A stretch of 64,000 nt of DNA from Magnimaribacter mokuoloeensis (lineage in GTDB: Bacteria > Pseudomonadota > Gammaproteobacteria > Magnimaribacterales > Magnimaribacteraceae): the NCBI GenBank assembly GCA_041860225.1, contig CP151794.1, forward strand, positions 248,001 through 312,000, in the 5' to 3' direction. The position numbers and the translations under genes are program-made. Within the stretch, counting starts at the first letter, position 1, and each line of letters starts with the position of its first letter. A model generated the notes under the pieces. That model was not told the DNA's origin, made no database searches, and was given only the letters and a program-made list of their open reading frames with translations. Positions 51,007 through 59,915 of the stretch are shown one piece after another.

Positions 51007-52395
51007 ATGACAAAAAATAAATTATTTTTGCTAACCTTGCTCGTGTCTTTTTTTAGTGCTCTAGAGGCAAGAGAGCTACCTAATTTTTCAGATTTAGCTG
51101 AAAAATCTTCACCTGCCGTCGTGAATATCACCAGTTCTAGAACTGTCAAAGAAAGAAATGCCTATGGCAGAGGTTTTGGGGACCCAAGATATGACGAATT
51201 TTTTGAGAGATTTTTTGGACAGCAACCTAGGCCATCTACACCTAGAGAAAATACTAGACCAGTTATATCAACAGGATCCGGCTTTATTATTTCTAAAGAT
51301 GGTTATTTATTGACTAATAATCATGTAGTGGCCGACGCAGATGAGATAACGGTCAGCCTTGGAGACAGAAGAGAGTATCAAGCCGAAGTTATAGGAGCAG
51401 ATGAAAGATCAGATGTAGCACTGCTTAAAATTGATGCTGAAGATCTTCCGACATTAGATATTGGAAAATCTAAGGATTTAAGAGTTGGAGAATGGGTTGT
51501 GGCAATTGGTTCTCCTTTTCAGCTTAGATTTTCTGTTACCTCTGGAATAGTAAGCGCTAAAGGCAGAAGTATCCCCAATGGTTCTGACTCTACTTATGTC
51601 CCGTTCATACAAACAGATGTTGCAATAAATCCTGGCAATTCTGGAGGTCCTCTATTTAATCTCGATGGAGAGGTAGTAGGAATCAACTCACAAATTTATA
51701 CTAGATCAGGCGGGTATATGGGGGTCTCATTTGCTATTCCTATTGACTATGCAATGGATGTCGCTGATCAATTAAAAGAAAAAGGTTACGTTGCTAGAGG
51801 TTGGTTAGGTGTAAGTATTCAAGAGGTAACAAGCGAACTAGCCGAAGCTCTAGATATGGAGATTCCAAAAGGGGCTCTAATCTCACAGATTATTGAGGAT
51901 AGTCCTGCTGAAAAATCTGGCCTCAAAGAAGAGGACGTAATCTTGTTTTTTGATGGGGAAGAAATTTTTTATTCTTCTGATCTACCTTTAACTGTAGGAG
52001 CTATAAGACCAGACACTGAAGTGAATGCGATGGTTCTAAGAGATGGTAAGAAAAAAACTATTCAAGTTACGGTTGGCGAATTACCAAAAGACCCAACGAT
52101 GGCTTTCAATGAACCTCAACAAAATATTCTAGGAATAGTCGTTGAGGATCAAACTGAAGGCAATCAGAGAATATTCATTGAAGGAGTGAAAGTTGCTTCC
52201 ATTGATCCAGAAGGTATTGCTTATAAGTCTGGTATACGCACAGGCGATATTATTTACTCTTTGGCCAGAGTAAGAATTCAGAATGTAAATGAGTTTAAAG
52301 ATGTTCTCTCAGATCTTGATTTAGAAAAAAATACAACAATAGGCGTTGCAAGAAACGGAAATAAGAGAATTCTTAGCCTAAATTTGTCAAAATAG
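51007..52395 (+). CDS. mucD: Periplasmic serine protease/chaperone MucD (DegP family)
   Basis: A 462-residue HtrA protease with signal peptide 'MTKNKLFLLTLLVSFFSALE'. The catalytic triad is H106 ('TNNHVV'), D136 ('RSDVALL') and S212 ('NPGNSGGP'). Two PDZ domains follow (about 265-350 and 370-455; 'ARGWLGVSIQEVT' and 'GIRTGDIIYSLARVRI'). The LA-loop is short, as in MucD. It degrades or refolds damaged envelope proteins. Its place after rpoE-rseA mirrors algU-mucA-mucB-mucD of pseudomonads, without mucB. Confidence 0.94.
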   Translation: MTKNKLFLLTLLVSFFSALEARELPNFSDLAEKSSPAVVNITSSRTVKERNAYGRGFGDPRYDEFFERFFGQQPRPSTPRENTRPVISTGSGFIISKDGYLLTNNHVVADADEITVSLGDRREYQAEVIGADERSDVALLKIDAEDLPTLDIGKSKDLRVGEWVVAIGSPFQLRFSVTSGIVSAKGRSIPNGSDSTYVPFIQTDVAINPGNSGGPLFNLDGEVVGINSQIYTRSGGYMGVSFAIPIDYAMDVADQLKEKGYVARGWLGVSIQEVTSELAEALDMEIPKGALISQIIEDSPAEKSGLKEEDVILFFDGEEIFYSSDLPLTVGAIRPDTEVNAMVLRDGKKKTIQVTVGELPKDPTMAFNEPQQNILGIVVEDQTEGNQRIFIEGVKVASIDPEGIAYKSGIRTGDIIYSLARVRIQNVNEFKDVLSDLDLEKNTTIGVARNGNKRILSLNLSK

Positions 52396-52429
52396 CTTTC
52401 TAGCTATCATTTTAGCTAGGCTGTAGCTG

Positions 52430-54214
52430 ATGAATATTAGAAATTTCTCAATCATTGCCCATATTGATCATGGTAAATCTACTTTAGCCGATAGAATTAT
52501 TGAACTCTGTGGCGGTTTATCAGAAAGAGAAATGACCTCTCAAGTTCTTGATACTCTCGAATTGGAACAAGAGAGAGGTATTACTATCAAATCTCAGACT
52601 GTTAATTTAACTTACAAAGCAGATGATGGAGAGGTCTATCAATTCAATCTAATCGATACACCAGGACATGTTGATTTTGCTTACGAAGTTTCAAGATCTT
52701 TATCAGCCTGCGAAGGGGCAATTCTTTTAGTGGATGCTTCCCAAGGCGTAGAAGCACAAACCCTCTCAACATGTTATAACGCGGTTGAAGAGGGATTAAC
52801 AATCATTCCGGTTCTCAATAAGATCGATCTCGCTCAATCAGATCCTGAAAGAATAAAGAAGGAAATAGAAGAAATAATAGGAGTTGATGCTTCAAATGCT
52901 CCGGCAATAAGTGCAAAAAACGGTACAGGCATCAAGGAAGTTTTAGAGCAGGTAGTAAGGATGGTCCCGGCACCTTCTGTTGAGATAGAAGAACCACTAC
53001 AAGCTTCAATTATAGATTCATGGTTTGATAATTATCTAGGTGTTGTTTCTTTGGTCAGAGTTGTAAAAGGTAAGATTTCAAAAGGAGATAAAATAGAAAT
53101 TTTTTCTAGAAAAGAGACTCACTCAGTAGACAAAATAGGTGTTTTCACTCCTAAGATATCAGACCTTCAAGAATTACATTCCGGTCAGGTAGGATTTATC
53201 TGCGCAAGTATCAAAGAAATCAGGGGAGCGCCAGTCGGGGACACTATTATTAAAGCTAATTCAGGAACTGAAAATTTAGAAGGATTTCAAGAAGTTAATC
53301 CGCAAGTTTATGCTGCTTTATTTCCACAAGACTCCGATGACTTTGAAGCATTTAGGGAAGCCCTTGAAAAGTTATGTCTAAATGATGCTTCCTTGCATTA
53401 TGAGCCTGAACATTCAGAAGCTCTAGGTGCCGGTTTTAGATGTGGCTTTTTAGGAACTTTGCATATGGAGATTATTTCTGAAAGGCTAAACAGAGAATAT
53501 GGAATGGACTTAATAGCCACAGCACCGACTGTTGCATATGAAGTAGTTACTACAGATCAGGAAGTACGAAGAGTCGAAAACCCTAGCGCATTACCCGATA
53601 CCTCAAAAATTAAAACAATTTTAGAACCTATTGCTAGAGCTAATATATTAGTTCCTGATTCTTACATCGGCTCAGTGATGAAACTTTGTAACGATAGACG
53701 AGGAAAGCAGGTAAATATGAGATATGTAGGAGGTCAAGTTGAGTTAACTTACGATTTGCCCTTAAGCGAAATAGTTGTAGATTTTTTTGATAGATTAAAA
53801 TCAGTTAGCAGGGGCTATGCCTCTCTAGATTATTCGTTAGATAGATACGAAGAGTCAGATGTCATTAAACTGGACATTCTTCTTAATGGAGATAAAGTCG
53901 ATGCCCTTGCTTATATGGCACATAGAACGGTAGCTAATTTAAAAGGAAAGCAATTTACCGAAGCATTAAAAGAGGTTATTCCGAGACAACAGTTTGATGT
54001 GGCAATACAAGCCGCTATAGGAGCTAAAATCATTTCTAGACAAACGGTAAAGGCTTATAGGAAAGATGTAACGGCTAAACTGTATGGAGGTGATGTTACT
54101 CGAAAGATGAAGCTTCAGAAGAAACAAAAAGAAGGCAAGAAAAGAATGAAAAATATTGGAAGAGTAGAAGTGCCTCAAGATGCTTTTTTATCTGTCCTCA
54201 AGGTAGGAGATTAA
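52430..54214 (+). CDS. lepA: Elongation factor 4 (LepA)
   Basis: A ribosomal GTPase of 594 residues that acts during initiation or back-translocation. The G domain has 'SIIAHIDHGKSTLADRI' (P-loop, near 6-22), switch region 'ERGITIKSQTV', 'DTPGHVDF' and 'NKIDL'. EF-G-like domains II, III and V follow. The LepA-specific C-terminal domain ends '...KLYGGDVTRKMKLQKKQKEGKKRMK' in pieces, 'NIGRVEVPQDAFLSVLK', a typical ending. It is 34 bases after mucD and one base before lepB, the standard lepA-lepB pair. Confidence 0.97.
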   Translation: MNIRNFSIIAHIDHGKSTLADRIIELCGGLSEREMTSQVLDTLELEQERGITIKSQTVNLTYKADDGEVYQFNLIDTPGHVDFAYEVSRSLSACEGAILLVDASQGVEAQTLSTCYNAVEEGLTIIPVLNKIDLAQSDPERIKKEIEEIIGVDASNAPAISAKNGTGIKEVLEQVVRMVPAPSVEIEEPLQASIIDSWFDNYLGVVSLVRVVKGKISKGDKIEIFSRKETHSVDKIGVFTPKISDLQELHSGQVGFICASIKEIRGAPVGDTIIKANSGTENLEGFQEVNPQVYAALFPQDSDDFEAFREALEKLCLNDASLHYEPEHSEALGAGFRCGFLGTLHMEIISERLNREYGMDLIATAPTVAYEVVTTDQEVRRVENPSALPDTSKIKTILEPIARANILVPDSYIGSVMKLCNDRRGKQVNMRYVGGQVELTYDLPLSEIVVDFFDRLKSVSRGYASLDYSLDRYEESDVIKLDILLNGDKVDALAYMAHRTVANLKGKQFTEALKEVIPRQQFDVAIQAAIGAKIISRQTVKAYRKDVTAKLYGGDVTRKMKLQKKQKEGKKRMKNIGRVEVPQDAFLSVLKVGD

Positions 54215-54215
54215 G

Positions 54216-55199
54216 ATGCTTTCTACTGGTTTAGTTTTTTCTCTATTCATTGAATTGGTTGGTTTTATCCTGTGGATTATGTTTGTCAGGGACGGTCAAA
54301 ATAAATATAAAGATATAACCAGCGCTTTCATGTTTTTGGTTGCTTTATTTATTCTTTATCAAGTTTTCAAACTCAATTTAGATTTTGGATTAGTACTAGC
54401 TTCCGCAACCCTGTTTGCAGCTTTTGCTTGGATTCTAGGCAAAGCAATCAACTTAGAAGAATTGAGAAAAGAGAGTAAATCTTATTTTTTTATACTTCTA
54501 GTGATCACTTGCATAAGATCTTTTGCCTATGAACCTTATCAAATACCTAGTAGATCAATGGTGCCAGGACTTCAAGTAGGCGACTTTGTTTTAGTAAACA
54601 AATATGCCTATGGCTTAAAATTTCCTGGTACTCATTTTCTTTTAAATACTTTCAATTCACCTCAAAGAAATGATGTTGCGGTCTTCATTCCTCCACATAC
54701 TCTCTGTAATACTAAAGCAATAGAGGCACGACCTGACTTAGCAAATTTATCTCTTGATGAAAGCCAGCTTTTTTTAAAAAAATTCTCTAATCTTCAGGAA
54801 AGTAGATGCACTCCCGGTGGAGTTAAATTTGTTAAGCGAGTCATAGGAGTTCCAGGAGATAAGGTAGAAATTAAGGGATATGAGATATGGATTAACGGAA
54901 ATAAGATTGACCAAAAACTACTATCTTCTAATTCGGAAGAAAATTTAATCGAAGAGACTTTAAATCAGGGGATTCACGTTATAAGGACTTTAGGCTTGAG
55001 TGACTATGCCCAGCATAAATGGGAAGTACCGAATGGGAGCTACCTAGCCATCGGGGACAATAGAGATAATAGCTTGGATAGTCGAGCTTGGGGCTATTTT
55101 TCAGAAGATTATCTAGTTGGTAAGGCTGATTATATTTGGATGCACTGGTCTTCTTACTCATCGCTTCCTACTTTCTCAAGAAATACAAGAATTCAGTGA
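54216..55199 (+). CDS. lepB: Signal peptidase I
   Basis: Cleaves signal peptides of exported proteins at the inner membrane. The 327-residue protein has two or three N-terminal hydrophobic segments (about 3-22, 33-50 and 55-72) and a periplasmic catalytic domain. The serine nucleophile lies in 'YQIPSRSMVPGLQVGDFVLVNKYAYG' in pieces (near 109-133), the lysine general base in 'FVKRVIGVPGDKVEI' (near 206-220), and 'LAIGDNRDNSLDSRAWGY' in pieces is box E. An insert near 155-200 with a Cys pair ('LCNTKAIEARPDL...ESRCTPGG') is typical for gammaproteobacteria. The stop overlaps the rnc start by one base. Confidence 0.95.
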   Translation: MLSTGLVFSLFIELVGFILWIMFVRDGQNKYKDITSAFMFLVALFILYQVFKLNLDFGLVLASATLFAAFAWILGKAINLEELRKESKSYFFILLVITCIRSFAYEPYQIPSRSMVPGLQVGDFVLVNKYAYGLKFPGTHFLLNTFNSPQRNDVAVFIPPHTLCNTKAIEARPDLANLSLDESQLFLKKFSNLQESRCTPGGVKFVKRVIGVPGDKVEIKGYEIWINGNKIDQKLLSSNSEENLIEETLNQGIHVIRTLGLSDYAQHKWEVPNGSYLAIGDNRDNSLDSRAWGYFSEDYLVGKADYIWMHWSSYSSLPTFSRNTRIQ

Positions 55200-55858
55200 T
55201 GAAGGATATATTTTCTAATATTGGATACTCCTTTAAAGATTCTAGTCTTGTAGAGTCAGCTTTAACACATAAAAGCTTCTCCTCTTCTAATAATGAAAGG
55301 CTCGAATTTCTTGGTGATGCGTTAATAAACCTATATATTTCTGAAAGGTTGTTCAAAACTTACGAAGGCTTGGATGAGGGAAAGTTAACAAGATTTAAAG
55401 CCAGTATGGTCAGTAGAGATAATCTTAATTTAAAAGCGTCTAAACTGAATATCGGAAACCTTATCAAATTAGGCAGGGGAGAAAAATTAGAAGGTAATTC
55501 TATTCTAGGTAACACTTTTGAAGCCCTTATAGGAGCCGTTTTTCTTGATTCAGATTATTCAACAACTCAAATTGTTTTAAATAATTTATTCGATGGTGAT
55601 TTCATCAGCATTGATGAAGTAGACGAGTTGAAGGATCCTAAATCACAGTTACAAGAAATTATTCAAAAAAATTATAAATCTCTACCAAAATATTCAGTAA
55701 AAGAAATTTCCAATGGCTCTATTACAACGAGATTTGAGGCAACTTGCTCAGTAAAGGAAGCTAATCTAAAAAGCAAAGGGGAAGGAAAAACGAGAAAAAG
55801 ATCGGAATTAGAAGCTGCGGCTATAATGCTTCAGTTATTGAAAAACAATGAATCCTAA
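55199..55858 (+). CDS. rnc: Ribonuclease III
   Basis: Cuts double-stranded RNA, including the rRNA precursor. I chose the ATG at 55199 (TGATG overlap with lepB), giving 219 residues starting 'MKDIFSNIGYSFKDSSLVESAL'. The signature 'NERLEFLGDALINLYISE' (near 33-50) with its Glu/Asp metal ligands and 'LGNTFEALIGAVFLDSDY' (near 100-118) are present. A double-stranded RNA-binding domain lies at about 150-217 ('DPKSQLQEIIQKNYKSLPKY' in part). It overlaps era by 11 bases, the normal rnc-era arrangement. Confidence 0.95.
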   Translation: MKDIFSNIGYSFKDSSLVESALTHKSFSSSNNERLEFLGDALINLYISERLFKTYEGLDEGKLTRFKASMVSRDNLNLKASKLNIGNLIKLGRGEKLEGNSILGNTFEALIGAVFLDSDYSTTQIVLNNLFDGDFISIDEVDELKDPKSQLQEIIQKNYKSLPKYSVKEISNGSITTRFEATCSVKEANLKSKGEGKTRKRSELEAAAIMLQLLKNNES

Positions 55859-56744
55859 AACTAAATCGGGATACGTCTCAATAGTAGGTAAAACTAACGC
55901 CGGTAAATCTACTCTTCTAAATAATATTTTAGGACAAAAGATTGCTATAACCTCAAGAAAACCTCAAACGACCCGACATAGGTTTTTGGGAATAAGGACA
56001 GATAACGAAAACCAGATTATCTTCGTAGATACACCTGGATTTCATTCGGGTCAAAAAAGAGCTCTAAACCGTTATATGAATAAAGTTGCTTCTAATGCAA
56101 TGAGGGGAGTTGACATAGTTCTTTATGTTTTAGATAAATTAAATTGGTCAGAGGATGATCTATCAAGAGTTCAATCAATTTCTAAAGAAACCTCAATCAT
56201 TTTAATTATCAATAAAGTAGACAAGCTTGAAGATAAGGGCAGTTTGTTACCCTTTATAGACAACCTTAGTAAAGATAACTTGTTTAGCCATATTGTTCCT
56301 GTATCTGCATTAAAAGATATAGGAGTTGAGAACTTAGTAAGACTGATTCATGAACAATTACCTGAAGGAGGGCATTTATACCCCGAAGACCAAGTTACAG
56401 ACATATCTGAAAAATTTTTGGCTAGCGAAATAGTAAGAGAAAACTGTATAAATAGGCTAGGAGATGAGCTTCCATACAGAATCACTGTATCCATTGAGAG
56501 GTTTAATCAATTGAAGGATATTATTCATATAGATTCAGTAATTTATGTTGAGAAACAAAGCCAGAAAGGCATGTTGATTGGGCAATCAGGCTCTATGTTG
56601 AAATCGATAGGAACAGCATCGAGGAAGGAGTTAGAAAAATTATTAGATTCTAAAGTCATGCTTAAAACATGGGTAAAAGTCAAAAATAACTGGTCTGACA
56701 ATGAGTCACTTCTTCCTTCAATGGGGTACGATATTGATAAATAA
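55848..56744 (+). CDS. era: GTPase Era
   Basis: A GTPase needed for 16S rRNA 3'-end maturation and 30S assembly. The 298-residue protein has 'GYVSIVGKTNAGKSTLLNNIL' in pieces (P-loop, near 8-28), 'KPQTTRHRFLGI' (switch I), 'DTPGFH' and 'NKVDK'. The KH domain lies near 200-298, with 'ESQKGMLIGQSGSMLKSIGTASR'-like text (read as 'EKQSQKGMLIGQSG', near 242-255). Its P-loop has a Thr in place of the usual Pro ('GKTNAGKS'). The coding region overlaps rnc at the start and recO at the end. Confidence 0.95.
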   Translation: MNPKTKSGYVSIVGKTNAGKSTLLNNILGQKIAITSRKPQTTRHRFLGIRTDNENQIIFVDTPGFHSGQKRALNRYMNKVASNAMRGVDIVLYVLDKLNWSEDDLSRVQSISKETSIILIINKVDKLEDKGSLLPFIDNLSKDNLFSHIVPVSALKDIGVENLVRLIHEQLPEGGHLYPEDQVTDISEKFLASEIVRENCINRLGDELPYRITVSIERFNQLKDIIHIDSVIYVEKQSQKGMLIGQSGSMLKSIGTASRKELEKLLDSKVMLKTWVKVKNNWSDNESLLPSMGYDIDK

Positions 56745-57447
56745 GATCTCATTGGAGCCAGCATTTGTACTGCACACAAGGGCATTTCAAGAAACAAGTA
56801 TCATCGTAGATTTTTTTACACAATCCTACGGGAGGCTAAACGCTATTGCAAAAGGTGCAAAAAGACCCAAGAGCCCTTTAAGAAGTGTTCTAACTCCAGC
56901 ATCTAAGCTATGTATTACTTTATCGGGTAAAAACGATCTTAAAACCCTTTCTTCAGTTGAAATTATTGATCACTACCAATTGAATAGTGGAACTTCACTA
57001 AATTCAATTATTTACGTTAATGAATTAATAACCAAAGCAACTGAAAAGGAAGACCCTCATGTTGAAATATTCAAGCATTACGAGAAATTGATTATTAATT
57101 TATCTGATAATTCCAGTGCAGGAGATTTGGAGAAGGTTTTAAGAAAATTTGAACTAAATCTGCTTCAAGAGATGGGTTATGGAATAGACTTAACCAGGGA
57201 TGCTGAAACAAACCAAAAGATAGAGCATGATAATAATTACAAATTTGATCCTGAAAGAGGATTTGTTTCGGAAGATAAAATTACATCTGTAAAGCTATTT
57301 TCAGGAAAAGATATAATAAACTTCAGCAAAGGTGATTTTGAAAAAAAGGAAACAAGAGATAGTGCAAAGTTTATAATGAGACAGGCTCTAGACTTCCATT
57401 TAGGAAATAAAAGCTTAAATATAAGAAAGTACTTAACTAAAAATTAA
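56734..57447 (+). CDS. recO: DNA repair protein RecO
   Basis: Works with RecF and RecR to load RecA at gaps. The N-terminal OB-fold 'EPAFVLHTRAFQETSIIVDFFTQSYGRLNAIAKGAKRP' (in pieces, residues about 7-43) is typical. The central helical part holds 'INELITKATE'-like text ('VNELITKATEKEDPH') and 'FELNLLQEMGYGIDL' (near 150-164). The Cys zinc motif of some RecO proteins is absent. The best start is TTG at 56734, overlapping the era stop; an ATG at 56701 would add 11 residues deep in era, and TTG 56752 is another option. The length is about 237. Confidence 0.85.
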   Translation: MINKISLEPAFVLHTRAFQETSIIVDFFTQSYGRLNAIAKGAKRPKSPLRSVLTPASKLCITLSGKNDLKTLSSVEIIDHYQLNSGTSLNSIIYVNELITKATEKEDPHVEIFKHYEKLIINLSDNSSAGDLEKVLRKFELNLLQEMGYGIDLTRDAETNQKIEHDNNYKFDPERGFVSEDKITSVKLFSGKDIINFSKGDFEKKETRDSAKFIMRQALDFHLGNKSLNIRKYLTKN

Positions 57448-57448
57448 A

Positions 57449-57838
57449 ATGATTACAGGAATTGGAATCGACTCAGTTGACCAGAACAGAATCACAAAAA
57501 TTTATTCTAAATTTGGGCAAAAGTTCCAAGATAAGATACTTGGTCCAAGCGAAAAAGAAGAGTTAAAAAATAAATCTAATAATATTCAAAAAATTAGATA
57601 TCTCTCAAACAATTTCGCCGGCAAAGAGGCTCTTTCTAAGGCATTAGGTACTGGGTTCAGTGAAGGTGTGTCTCTCAAAGAGATCGAAGTATTAAGAGAT
57701 GAAAGGGGCAAGCCCTATATTCATCTATCAGGTAATACCCATGCAATAGCCATTAGCTTAAATCTAGACAAAATTAATCTCTCAATTACCGATACTAAAA
57801 CTTTATCTACCGCATTTGTGATAGGAGAATCTACATGA
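57449..57838 (+). CDS. acpS: Holo-[acyl-carrier-protein] synthase
   Basis: Attaches 4'-phosphopantetheine to acyl carrier protein. The 129-residue protein has 'ITGIGIDSVDQNRI' (metal Asp, near residue 8) and 'RYLSNNFAGKEALSKALGTGFS' in pieces (near 50-71, metal Glu and CoA contacts). 'AIAISLNLDKINLSITDTKT' near 104-123 fits; the usual His-Asp of 'SlSHe' is altered. It follows recO by one base. The order rnc-era-recO-acpS lacks pdxJ, which normally stands between recO and acpS. It overlaps adk by four bases. Confidence 0.9.
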   Translation: MITGIGIDSVDQNRITKIYSKFGQKFQDKILGPSEKEELKNKSNNIQKIRYLSNNFAGKEALSKALGTGFSEGVSLKEIEVLRDERGKPYIHLSGNTHAIAISLNLDKINLSITDTKTLSTAFVIGEST

Positions 57839-58482
57839 AAATTATTCTTTTGGGACCTCCCGGAGCTGGAAAAGGAACTCAAGCTGAATCAATTTGCAAG
57901 AATTATAAAATTCCACATATTTCAACAGGCAATATGCTGAGAGAGGCTGTTGATGCGGGAACAGAGCTTGGTTTAGAGGCAAAGTCTCTTATGGATGCAG
58001 GAATTTTAGTTTCAGACGAAGTCATAGTCGGATTGGTTGAAGAGAGAATATCTCAATGGGATTGTTCTGACGGCTTCCTTTTTGACGGCTTTCCACGAAC
58101 TATCCCACAAGCAGAAGCGCTTATTGAAAGAAATATCAATATTGACGCGGTTGTGGAGATAGATGTACCTGATCAAGATATCATTGATCGCATGTCTGGA
58201 AGAAGAATGCATCCTGCATCGGGAAGAAATTATCATGTAATCTATAACCCTCCTAAAATTGAAGGCAAAGATGATGTCACTGGAGAAGATCTTATCTTGA
58301 GGGAAGATGATAAGCCTGAGACTGTTAAGGACAGATTAAAGGTATATGCAGATCAGACTTCTCCCTTGATCTCTTTTTACTCTGAATTGTCCTCCCAGGA
58401 CAAATTGGATTATATAAAAGTTTCTGGAACAGCTTCACCTCTAGAAGTTACAAAGGAAATTTTAAAAAATTTGAATAGTTAA
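57835..58482 (+). CDS. adk: Adenylate kinase
   Basis: Interconverts AMP, ADP and ATP. The 215-residue long-form enzyme has 'ILLGPPGAGKGTQAESI' (P-loop, near 3-19), 'PHISTGNMLREAV' (AMP site), 'FLFDGFPRTIPQAEAL' (near 81-96) and a LID domain with 'RMSGRRMHPASGRNYHVIYNPPK' in pieces (near 119-141), without zinc cysteines, as usual in Gram-negative bacteria. 'DRLKVYADQTSPLI' is near the C-terminus. It overlaps acpS by four bases and the next gene follows its stop directly. Being in this operon is unusual compared with E. coli but fits the compact layout. Confidence 0.96.
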   Translation: MKIILLGPPGAGKGTQAESICKNYKIPHISTGNMLREAVDAGTELGLEAKSLMDAGILVSDEVIVGLVEERISQWDCSDGFLFDGFPRTIPQAEALIERNINIDAVVEIDVPDQDIIDRMSGRRMHPASGRNYHVIYNPPKIEGKDDVTGEDLILREDDKPETVKDRLKVYADQTSPLISFYSELSSQDKLDYIKVSGTASPLEVTKEILKNLNS

Positions 58483-59136
58483 TTGACTAATATTCTTGCA
58501 TTAGAAACTTCTACTGATATTTGCTCCGTTTCTATAAGAAAAGGCATCGATGTTTTTAACTTTCATGAGAGCTTGCCTCGTCAACACACAGAAAATCTTC
58601 TAAGTGTAATTAGTGATTTGTTAAATGAAAGTAAACTAGGTTTTAAGGATTTAGATGCTATTGCAGTCGGAGTTGGTCCTGGATCTTATACAGGAGTAAG
58701 ATTGTCATGTGCAGTTGCTCAGGGCATTGCTTTTTCACATGACTTAAAAGGATTGATACTCTCTAGCTTAGAATTAACCGCAGTAGAGGCTTTTAATAAA
58801 ACTAATTCATCCCACATAGTGGGTATCTCAGAAGTAAATATGGGGAATATATATATTTCTGAATCAAGACTTGAAGATGGCGATATTTATTCTAAGTTTA
58901 AATTGATTAAGCAAGATGAATTTAATGCAAAAGATTTTCATGATGATAGTCTTTTTGTTGGTCCAGGCTGTTCGCAATTTCCTGAGTTGACAAATAAATT
59001 AGAAGGAGCTTCTCCTAAAGCAATTCATTTACTCGATATAGCTGAAAAGAGATCTAGGCAAAATCTTCTCAAAGAGCCGGAAGAATTCTTACCAATCTAT
59101 TTGAATGATGAAAATAGCTGGAAAAAATTAAAATGA
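58483..59136 (+). CDS. tsaB: tRNA threonylcarbamoyladenosine biosynthesis protein TsaB
   Basis: A non-catalytic ASKHA-fold partner of TsaD and TsaE in t6A37 formation on tRNAs. The 217-residue protein starts 'MTNILALETSTDICSVSI' and has 'RQHTENLLSVISDLL' (near 33-47) and 'AIAVGVGPGSYTGVRLSCAVAQGIAF' in pieces (near 59-84), the strongest TsaB signature. The start is TTG, the first base after the adk stop. The end overlaps uppP by four bases. The C-terminal half is more divergent, which is normal for TsaB. Confidence 0.92.
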   Translation: MTNILALETSTDICSVSIRKGIDVFNFHESLPRQHTENLLSVISDLLNESKLGFKDLDAIAVGVGPGSYTGVRLSCAVAQGIAFSHDLKGLILSSLELTAVEAFNKTNSSHIVGISEVNMGNIYISESRLEDGDIYSKFKLIKQDEFNAKDFHDDSLFVGPGCSQFPELTNKLEGASPKAIHLLDIAEKRSRQNLLKEPEEFLPIYLNDENSWKKLK

Positions 59137-59915
59137 ATTACTTAGAAGCATTTTATCTCGCTCTCATACAAGGATTAACCGAATTTTTACCTATATCCAG
59201 TTCTGCCCATTTAATCCTTCTATCAGAGTATTTGGGATCAAACCAAAATCTTTTCTATGATATTTCTCTACATCTAGGAACTTTATTTGCTGTTTGTATC
59301 TATTTTAAGAATGACTTAAAACAAATGCTCTATTCTTTTACAAAAGATAGATCCCCAGCGAACAATCAACTCTTAGTGCAATTAGTGATATCTTCGATAC
59401 CTACGTTGATACTAGGATTTATTCTAGTAGATTTAATTGATTCTCATCTAAGGACTAGCTCAATTATTGCAATAACAACAATTTTATTTGGTGTGGTTTT
59501 ATTCATGGCTACTTTCAAAAAACCTGAGAGATCAAATATGAATGACATAACCTTGCAAGACGCATTCATTATAGGGTTAGCTCAATCCTTATCTTTAATT
59601 CCTGGCACTTCTAGATCTGGAATTACAATTTCAACTGGACTATTTTTAGGCTTAGATAATAAAACAGCTTCAAAGTTTAGTTTTTTAATGGCCATACCAA
59701 CCATTGGGGCAATTGCAGGTTACCAGTTATTTTCTGTAGATCTAAACTACCTAATCAAATACTCTCAGATGAACATTCTAGGAGTGTTTGTGTCTTTTAT
59801 AGTTGCCTATATTACTATCGACTTTTTTATAAAGTTTATAAATAAAATAGGTTTTCTTCCTTTCATTATCTATAGGATTGCCCTTGGACTTGTTCTGTTC
59901 TTGGTAATTATTTGA
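59133..59915 (+). CDS. uppP: Undecaprenyl-diphosphatase (BacA)
   Basis: Recycles the lipid carrier for peptidoglycan and other polymers; confers bacitracin tolerance. The 260-residue membrane protein has seven or eight helices and both conserved motifs: 'ALIQGLTEFLPISSSAHLIL' (near 11-30) with the catalytic Glu and Ser, and 'LIPGTSRSGITISTGLFLGLD' in pieces (near 153-173) with the catalytic Arg. The length is normal. It overlaps tsaB by four bases and shares one base with the next gene. Confidence 0.95.
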   Translation: MNYLEAFYLALIQGLTEFLPISSSAHLILLSEYLGSNQNLFYDISLHLGTLFAVCIYFKNDLKQMLYSFTKDRSPANNQLLVQLVISSIPTLILGFILVDLIDSHLRTSSIIAITTILFGVVLFMATFKKPERSNMNDITLQDAFIIGLAQSLSLIPGTSRSGITISTGLFLGLDNKTASKFSFLMAIPTIGAIAGYQLFSVDLNYLIKYSQMNILGVFVSFIVAYITIDFFIKFINKIGFLPFIIYRIALGLVLFLVII

